From Lentisalinibacter orientalis (GTDB lineage: Bacteria; Pseudomonadota; Gammaproteobacteria; Steroidobacterales; Woeseiaceae), in NCBI RefSeq assembly GCF_040706535.1, contig NZ_JAPDRJ010000001.1:2108001-2172000 (forward strand): a stretch of 64,000 bases of DNA, in the 5' to 3' direction. How positions within the stretch are numbered: position 1 is the first letter of the stretch; each line of letters begins with the position of its first letter. Below, piece after piece: positions 58,421-64,000 of this stretch. The translations under genes were made by a program, and so were the position numbers. Under the pieces are notes generated by a model, which was not told where the DNA came from, did not search any database, and saw nothing but the letters and a program-made list of their open reading frames with translations.

Positions 58421-61159
58421 GTGCAACGTTTTCTCAGGTTTTTCGCCAGTCTCACCGTGCTCGTCGTGGCTGCCGCGGTACTGATGGCTGCCGCACCCTC
58501 GGCCTACAGCCAGTCAGTCTCGCTCACTCCCGAGCAACAGCGCATGTTGAACCAGTTGCCGCCCTCGCAGCGTCAGGCGGCGCTTGAGCAGCTTCGTAAC
58601 TTGCGGGTTTCGTCGGGCGGGCAGCGGGAGGTCAGCAAAGACAGCGATGAGCAGACTACGCCGCCTATGCTATTGCCTCCTCTCGAGGAAGACGAGCCGG
58701 AGGGGCCGCCGGTTTTTCGGGCTGACGATACGTTGGTGCTGAATGTTAGTGCAAGGGAGACCAGTGGGCCGGCGCTATCCGGGGCGGTACAGCAGTCCCG
58801 CGACGCGTTGATGCAACGTGTCATGAATGGTAATCCGTATCAACTCGATGCGCTCGGGCGCCTCATGCTGTCGGGCGTGGGTGAGATACCTCTCTCCGGC
58901 CTCACAGAGGAACAGGCGACTATGCGGCTCGCCGCGGAGCCGTCGCTGTCACAGCTGAGCATCAATGTGAACCGGCTCCCGCTGGAACCGGTCGGGGTAG
59001 ATGCGCTGGAGCCATTTGGCTATGAACTCTTCGAGCGGGATCCGGCGCGGCTGGAGCCGAATCGAGCGGTGCCCGTAGCCGCAGACTACATGCTTGGGCC
59101 CGGGGACACGCTCCGAATTCAGCTCTTCGGAAATCAAAACGTTGATTACGAGCTGCCGGTCGAGAGAAACGGCATGGTTCGCTTCCCGGAAATCGGTCCC
59201 ATCTCGGTTGCCGGTCGCAGTTACGCTAATGTGCAGCAACTCATAGGGGAACGGGTCCGCGAACAGTTTATCGGTACCCAGGTAAGCGTAACGCTGGGTG
59301 AGCTGCGCGCTCTTCAGGTATTCGTGGTAGGCGACGTCAAATCGCCGGGCTCTTATGCTGTCAGCCCGATGTCGACGATTACGACCGCGTTGGCCGTGAG
59401 CGGGGGAGTAGCGCGCCAGGGCAGCTTGCGTCGTATCCAGCTCAAGCGCCAGGGTGAAGTGGTGAAGACGCTGGATGTCTACGATGTATTACTTCAAGGG
59501 GACACTCGGGAGGACGTGCGGCTCCAGTCGGGCGACGTCGTTTTCGTTCCGCCGGTTGGCACCCGGGTAACGGTCGCGGGCGAGGTCAACCGGCCGGCGA
59601 TATACGAGTACCGCGGTGCCGCCAATGTGGAAGACGTCATTGGTTTGGCTGGCGGTCTGAAGCCCACTGCATACAAGCCCGGAATCAAGATTGAAAGGCT
59701 TGAGCCGGGTGCCGGCTTGCTGGTGCTCGAAGCGAATCAGAACGAGATCGAGGGCCGTTCGCTAAAGGTCGCGGACGGGGACACGATCGTGGTGCCGAAA
59801 GGTGTCGCCCAGCTCGAACAGGCTGTGCGGCTGGTAGGCAATGTCCAGCGGCCGGGCGACTACCAGTGGCGGGATGGACTCCGTATCACCGATCTAATTC
59901 GCAGCAGCCGCGACCTTAAAGAGAACAGCGACCTCAACTATGTGTTGATCCGCCGGGAAGTGGTGGCGAACGCGGAACTCGCCGTTGTCTCGGCAGACCT
60001 GCAGGCAGCCTGGGGTGCGCCTAAAGGTGAAGAAGACGTGCTCCTGGAGCCGCGGGATACGGTTTATGTGTTCGATCTTAAGGTGGGGCGGGAACATATA
60101 GTGTCCCCGCTCATCGATGAGTTGCGGCTCCGATCCTCGAGAACCCAACCGCTGCGAGTGGCGCGGATCGGTGGCCAGGTGAGCGCCGAAGGTGAGTACC
60201 CGCTAGAGCAGAGCATGCGCATCGCTGACCTGGTGCGTGCGGGTGGTGGATTGGCAGAATCCGCATATCTCGAAGAAGCAGAATTGACGCGATATGAGCT
60301 TGTCAATGGTGAGGCGAGAAAGACAGAACTGATCCAGATAAATCTCAAAGCAGCACTGGCGGGCGATCCGGTACAGAACATTGTGCTGCAGTCGTTCGAT
60401 TACCTCAATATCAAGGAGATTCCGCGCTGGCGAGATCAGGAATTTGTCGAGATCCTCGGTGAAGTCGCGTTCCCTGGCCGCTATCCGATCAAGCAGGGAG
60501 AGACACTGAGACATGTGCTAGAACGCGCCGGAGGTCTGACAGATATGGCCTTTCCCAAGGGCAGTGTCTTTACGCGGGAAGCGCTCAAGGATCGGGAGCG
60601 AGAGCAGCTCGACGTGCTGGCGAATCGGCTGGAGGGCGACCTGGCGTCGATGTCACTTTCAGATCCGGGGCAATCGGAAGCGGTCAGTACTGGTAGGGCG
60701 CTGCTCGAGCAACTAAGAGAAGCCAAGCCCGTTGGCCGCCTCGTGATTGATCTTCCGGCTGTCCTAGCAGACGCAGCTGACGATGTGATTCTGCGCGACG
60801 GCGATCGTTTGATTGTGCCGGTCCTTGCGCAGGAGGTGACTGTAATCGGCGAGGTGCAATACACTACCTCGCACTTGCATGACCCTTCGCTAGGACGAGA
60901 CGACTACATTGACAAGAGCGGCGGCTTTACCAGGAAAGCCGACAAGACGCGTACGTATGTCGTGCGAGCAAATGGGGAAGTTGTTGTCGGTAGCCAGTCG
61001 CGCTTTTTTGCTCGTTCAACGGGGTTGGATATTCAGCCAGGGGACACGATAGTTGTGCCGCTACATGCGGATCGAGTAAAGCCCATTGCGCTGTGGTCTA
61101 ATGCGACCCAGATCGTATATAACCTTGCGATCGCTGCGGCCGCGGTGAATTCGTTCTGA
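58421..61159 (+). CDS. Long multi-SLBB polysaccharide export protein (Wza/outer polysaccharide auxiliary type)
   Basis: 912 residues from GTG 58421. Signal peptide ends at AYS (about 31) with no lipobox cysteine, unlike E. coli Wza. A polysaccharide export domain (about 220-310, LGPGDTLRIQLFGNQN) is followed by about six SLBB repeats recognisable from GEV/GDV-x-PG-x-Y motifs, for example VVGDVKSPGSY, LGEVAFPGRY. A hydrophobic C-terminal helix ends the chain. More than twice the length of Wza, it probably forms a taller periplasmic channel. The codon use is more A/T-rich than upstream. Confidence 0.9.
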   Translation: MQRFLRFFASLTVLVVAAAVLMAAAPSAYSQSVSLTPEQQRMLNQLPPSQRQAALEQLRNLRVSSGGQREVSKDSDEQTTPPMLLPPLEEDEPEGPPVFRADDTLVLNVSARETSGPALSGAVQQSRDALMQRVMNGNPYQLDALGRLMLSGVGEIPLSGLTEEQATMRLAAEPSLSQLSINVNRLPLEPVGVDALEPFGYELFERDPARLEPNRAVPVAADYMLGPGDTLRIQLFGNQNVDYELPVERNGMVRFPEIGPISVAGRSYANVQQLIGERVREQFIGTQVSVTLGELRALQVFVVGDVKSPGSYAVSPMSTITTALAVSGGVARQGSLRRIQLKRQGEVVKTLDVYDVLLQGDTREDVRLQSGDVVFVPPVGTRVTVAGEVNRPAIYEYRGAANVEDVIGLAGGLKPTAYKPGIKIERLEPGAGLLVLEANQNEIEGRSLKVADGDTIVVPKGVAQLEQAVRLVGNVQRPGDYQWRDGLRITDLIRSSRDLKENSDLNYVLIRREVVANAELAVVSADLQAAWGAPKGEEDVLLEPRDTVYVFDLKVGREHIVSPLIDELRLRSSRTQPLRVARIGGQVSAEGEYPLEQSMRIADLVRAGGGLAESAYLEEAELTRYELVNGEARKTELIQINLKAALAGDPVQNIVLQSFDYLNIKEIPRWRDQEFVEILGEVAFPGRYPIKQGETLRHVLERAGGLTDMAFPKGSVFTREALKDREREQLDVLANRLEGDLASMSLSDPGQSEAVSTGRALLEQLREAKPVGRLVIDLPAVLADAADDVILRDGDRLIVPVLAQEVTVIGEVQYTTSHLHDPSLGRDDYIDKSGGFTRKADKTRTYVVRANGEVVVGSQSRFFARSTGLDIQPGDTIVVPLHADRVKPIALWSNATQIVYNLAIAAAAVNSF

Positions 61160-61201
61160 TTGGCGCGATCCAATACGGCACGTTCGCAGCATATTCCGAG
61201 C

Positions 61202-62122
61202 ATGAAAAAACCTTCAGCAGCTACAGATCAAGACTACGACGCCCTGAATTCTATAGCTCTCGATGAAGTTACCATCAGCAGGTTTCTGAGGGCCGCGTGG
61301 TTGTCGCGAATTTGGATCCTATGCGTCGCTCTGGCTGCAGGTATCGCTGCCGGAGCTTATGTGATGATCGCGCCAGACTGGTATCGAGCGGAAGTCGTAC
61401 TTTCTCCCGCAAACGACCAATCTGTGCCGCAAATTCCATCCGAACTTGGTGGGGTGGCCAGCCTGATCGGCCTTGATGTCTCAGAATCTACGGCGGTCGA
61501 GGCGCGAGCCGTTCTTGAATCTAGAGATTTAGCTCGCGAGTTTATTGAGAAGCGTCAGCTTCTGCCTGTTTTTTTTGAAGGGGAATGGGATGCAAAAAAT
61601 CAAAGATGGCGAGTAGATCAAGAGGACCAGCCAGACGTGCGAGACGGTATACAGTATTTTGCCGATAATGTTCGTGTGCTCAGAGAAGAGGCGGGTAATG
61701 ATCTGTTGTCGCTGCAGATTCAGTGGAAGAATCCAGCGCAGGCAGCAGAGTGGGCAAACGAATTGGTGAGTATGGTCAACCATGAGATGCGGACTAGGGT
61801 GCTCCGAGAGGCGCAAGCACGAATAGAGTATCTTGATCAGCAGATCTCCCAGACAAATCAGTTGGCGACCCAGCAGGCGCTTAGCCGGGTTCTTGAAAGA
61901 GAACTGCAAAAGGTTGTATTGGCACAAGGAAATGAGCAATACGCGTTTCGTGTACTCGATTCGGCACAGATTCCGAAGTATCCATACCATCCCAAGAAGT
62001 TGCTGATCGTCATTACTTCTATGCTATTTGCTGCAGTCCTGGCTTTCATAGTCGCTTATGTGCGCTTGCTCCTGCGCGTAAATCGGTCGATGCATCCCCA
62101 ACAGCAGGCGTCTGCCGGCTAA
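61202..62122 (+). CDS. Wzz-family chain length determinant
   Basis: 306 residues from ATG 61202; a TTG at 61160 right after the exporter stop would add 14. Two membrane helices (about 38-58 and 275-296) flank a periplasmic coiled-coil domain, with a Pro-rich segment PKYPYHPKK before the second helix, the Wzz signature. No cytoplasmic kinase domain. Sets polymer length and may bridge to the exporter. Notable A/T-rich codon use. Confidence 0.9.
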   Translation: MKKPSAATDQDYDALNSIALDEVTISRFLRAAWLSRIWILCVALAAGIAAGAYVMIAPDWYRAEVVLSPANDQSVPQIPSELGGVASLIGLDVSESTAVEARAVLESRDLAREFIEKRQLLPVFFEGEWDAKNQRWRVDQEDQPDVRDGIQYFADNVRVLREEAGNDLLSLQIQWKNPAQAAEWANELVSMVNHEMRTRVLREAQARIEYLDQQISQTNQLATQQALSRVLERELQKVVLAQGNEQYAFRVLDSAQIPKYPYHPKKLLIVITSMLFAAVLAFIVAYVRLLLRVNRSMHPQQQASAG

Positions 62123-62290
62123 GTTGACCGTGGACCACGGTAAATTGGATTCGAGACTAGTCGCTTCGACCATGCGTCGGTAGATTCACGGTCGCTTCTC
62201 GTTTGGGTCTGTTGAGAACGTGTCATGGGCTGCATCGACACGGTGGCATCGTGATAGCGGCTGATCCGTGATGCGTGGCTAGACTGGATA

Positions 62291-63610
62291 TTGAGTGTGC
62301 ACCGAAAGAGCGCGATCAGCATAGGGATTCGTCTTTCACATGCTGCGTTGGGTTACCTAGTCGCGGTCCTATTGGCGAGATTTCTTGGTCTAGAGCAATT
62401 CGGCGTCTATAGCTTTGCGTTTGCTGCGGCTGGCATCGTAGCTATGCCACTACAACACGGCGTCGCTGCGCTGATCGTTCGTGAAACGAGTCGATTCAAA
62501 GCGAGTAAGGATCCGGTCGGAAGAGCAGCCCTTTGGACTTGGGCGAATCGACTTGTGCGGATGGGCTCACTTTCGCTGCTTACTGTCGCGATAGTGATGC
62601 TCTTCTTTGCGCAGCGTAATGTCCTAGCTGCATATGCGTGGCCTCTATTCTTCGCGTTCGCGCTCGTGCCGATCGTGTTGTTCGGCGCAGTGCGTTCAGC
62701 CGTGTTGATCGGGTTACGTCACGTTGCTCTGGGCCAATTGCCAGAGTACGTGATTCGTCCCCTCGTCTTAATCTTCCTGATCGCTCTGATGCAAGCCGGC
62801 GTCACTAGGATCATGCCGACAGCCTCGCTAGCGATGCTGCTATATGCTGTGGCAGCTACCATATCTCTTTCGTTTGCATCAGCCTTCCTTAAGCGAGTCG
62901 GGGCGCGTCACGGTCGAAGAACTCCGGACCCGACTCAGGTCAAGAACTGGTATAGGGCGCTGGGACCGTTGGTCGTCGTATCTGGAGTGCACTATTTTGT
63001 CTCTTACTCGGATTTGCTGTTGCTGGGAATATTAAGCACAAGCAAAGATGTCGGCCTTTATCGGGCCGCAAGTCAGACTGCTCTTTTCATTCCCTTCGTG
63101 CTACAAGCGGTGAATGCAATATTGGCTCCGATATTTGCAGGCTGCCACCATCGCGGCGATACGCGTTCGCTGCAAGAAGCCATCTCGCGGGGCAACTCTC
63201 TAATCGTTGGTCTCACCATTCCGTTATTCATTGTCGTTGTTCTCTTTGGTGCTTGGATTCTAGGCACGCTCTTCGGTGCGGAGTTCGGGCAGGCATACTC
63301 TGCTCTTTGCATTTTGGCTGTGGCGCAGTTCATCAACGTCCTGGCAGGCCCGGTAGCATATCTATTGACGATGACGGGGCACGAATCCCGAGCGGCTCGC
63401 GTCCTAGTCTTGTGCGCCGCTCTAAATTTGGTTCTCAACGTGTTACTCATTCCGCGATATGGACTTGTCGGGGCAGCGGTAGCTTCCGCACTAAGCATTT
63501 CGGCGTCTAACCTGATTATGCTAGGACTTGTCAAGAACCTATTGAGCGTCGATTCGTCAATTATTGGAGTGCTCTTGTCCAGAGGTTCCCAGAGCGGGAG
63601 AAAACCATGA
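62291..63610 (+). CDS. Wzx-like polysaccharide flippase
   Basis: About 439 residues from TTG 62291 (GTG 62297 also possible). Twelve or so membrane helices, oligosaccharide flippase/MATE-like fold, with typical C-terminal ALNLVLNVLLIPRYGLVGAA. Moves lipid-linked repeat units across the inner membrane. The 168-base gap before it has no recognisable gene. Its stop overlaps the sulfotransferase start. Confidence 0.88.
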   Translation: MSVHRKSAISIGIRLSHAALGYLVAVLLARFLGLEQFGVYSFAFAAAGIVAMPLQHGVAALIVRETSRFKASKDPVGRAALWTWANRLVRMGSLSLLTVAIVMLFFAQRNVLAAYAWPLFFAFALVPIVLFGAVRSAVLIGLRHVALGQLPEYVIRPLVLIFLIALMQAGVTRIMPTASLAMLLYAVAATISLSFASAFLKRVGARHGRRTPDPTQVKNWYRALGPLVVVSGVHYFVSYSDLLLLGILSTSKDVGLYRAASQTALFIPFVLQAVNAILAPIFAGCHHRGDTRSLQEAISRGNSLIVGLTIPLFIVVVLFGAWILGTLFGAEFGQAYSALCILAVAQFINVLAGPVAYLLTMTGHESRAARVLVLCAALNLVLNVLLIPRYGLVGAAVASALSISASNLIMLGLVKNLLSVDSSIIGVLLSRGSQSGRKP

Positions 63611-64000
63611 ACGCGTTTCCGCATTTCATTGTCATCGGTGCCCAAAAAGCTGGTACTACGTCAATGCATGCGTGGTTGAGCGCCAGTCCAACGATATCAA
63701 TGCCAGTTGAAAAGGAACTCCAGTTTTTTAGCAACGAAGACGAGTATGCCCGGGGCATGGATTACTACCGTAGCCTATTTCCCCATGCGAGCGATTCGTT
63801 GATCCTCGGAGAAGCGTCACCACAATACTTGTGCTCTAAGAAGGCGTCAGAGCGCATCAAGTTTCACTGCCCCGGCACCAAGCTAATCGCTGTTCTTAGA
63901 GATCCAGTCGAACGAGCACTATCGCATTACCGAATGACTGTCCGTCGAGGTCGGACACGTCAATCTCTTGATGCCTGTATCGACGAGCTTCTGGTGAAAG
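63607..64000 (+). CDS. Sulfotransferase, C-terminus beyond window
   Basis: 131 residues visible; ATG overlaps the flippase stop (ATGA). PAPS-binding 5' loop GAQKAGTTSM (about residues 11-20) and 3'-phosphate motif LRDPVERALSHY (about 97-108) place it with heparan-type carbohydrate sulfotransferases. In a polysaccharide locus it would sulfate the exported polymer. Truncated by the window edge, not necessarily in the genome. Confidence 0.9.
   Translation, partial: MNAFPHFIVIGAQKAGTTSMHAWLSASPTISMPVEKELQFFSNEDEYARGMDYYRSLFPHASDSLILGEASPQYLCSKKASERIKFHCPGTKLIAVLRDPVERALSHYRMTVRRGRTRQSLDACIDELLVK

Overview
The window is a chromosomal segment of a high-GC gammaproteobacterium, probably from a draft or metagenome assembly because a single N sits inside a perfectly duplicated 185-bp stretch. 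Gene order is close to what I recall for Pseudomonas-like gammaproteobacteria: asd-fimV-truA-accD-folC-dedD-cvpA-purF, then lpxH-ppi-folD-tRNAs-tig-clpP-clpX-lon-hupB-ppiD-fabI, then mltD-yafS-rnhA-dnaQ. FimV/FimX, an EF-P/EpmA pair and MiaE fit that class. Family-level placement (Ectothiorhodospiraceae, Wenzhouxiangellaceae or similar) cannot be settled from the sequence alone.

Layout. 1-4.3 kb: a cut-off FimV-like LysM protein and a FimX-like degenerate GGDEF/EAL protein (type IV pilus control). 4.3-10.9 kb: efp, then the leftward coupled genes sco-pcuAC-psd-epmA-msrC, then prmB and aroC. 10.9-23.7 kb: asd, fimV, truA, accD, folC, dedD, cvpA, purF, a pseudo-receiver/Ser-Thr kinase fusion and miaE. 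23.7-31 kb: lpxH, a periplasmic cyclophilin, folD, a tRNA cluster containing a group I intron, a large LuxR-type ATPase regulator and tRNA-Leu. 31-40 kb: tig-clpP-clpX-lon-hupB-(tRNA-Val, tRNA-Asp)-ppiD proteostasis block. 40-49 kb: symporter, K+ channel with a zinc ribbon, DUF2254 protein, fabI, mltD, methyltransferase, rnhA, dnaQ. 49-64 kb: polysaccharide locus: UDP-sugar dehydrogenase and epimerase, pgi, four dTDP-rhamnose genes, Wzi, a long SLBB exporter, Wzz, a Wzx-like flippase and a cut-off sulfotransferase. From about 53 kb on, base composition falls visibly and codon use drifts to A/T, most strongly after 61 kb.

The most unusual content is non-coding. (1) A 226-nt group I intron interrupts the anticodon of tRNA-Arg(TCT). 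(2) A roughly 380-bp compound element occurs five times, has several hairpins whose arms co-vary between copies, and sits only at convergent or divergent gene junctions. (3) A REP-like palindrome family starting with GTAG occurs about 21 times; its stem co-varies in sequence, its TAG serves as the stop codon of four genes, and it has entered the coding sequence of mltD three times and of aroC once. (4) Twelve-base tandem repeats occur at five places, in genes and between them. The polysaccharide locus after 49.2 kb carries none of these repeats.
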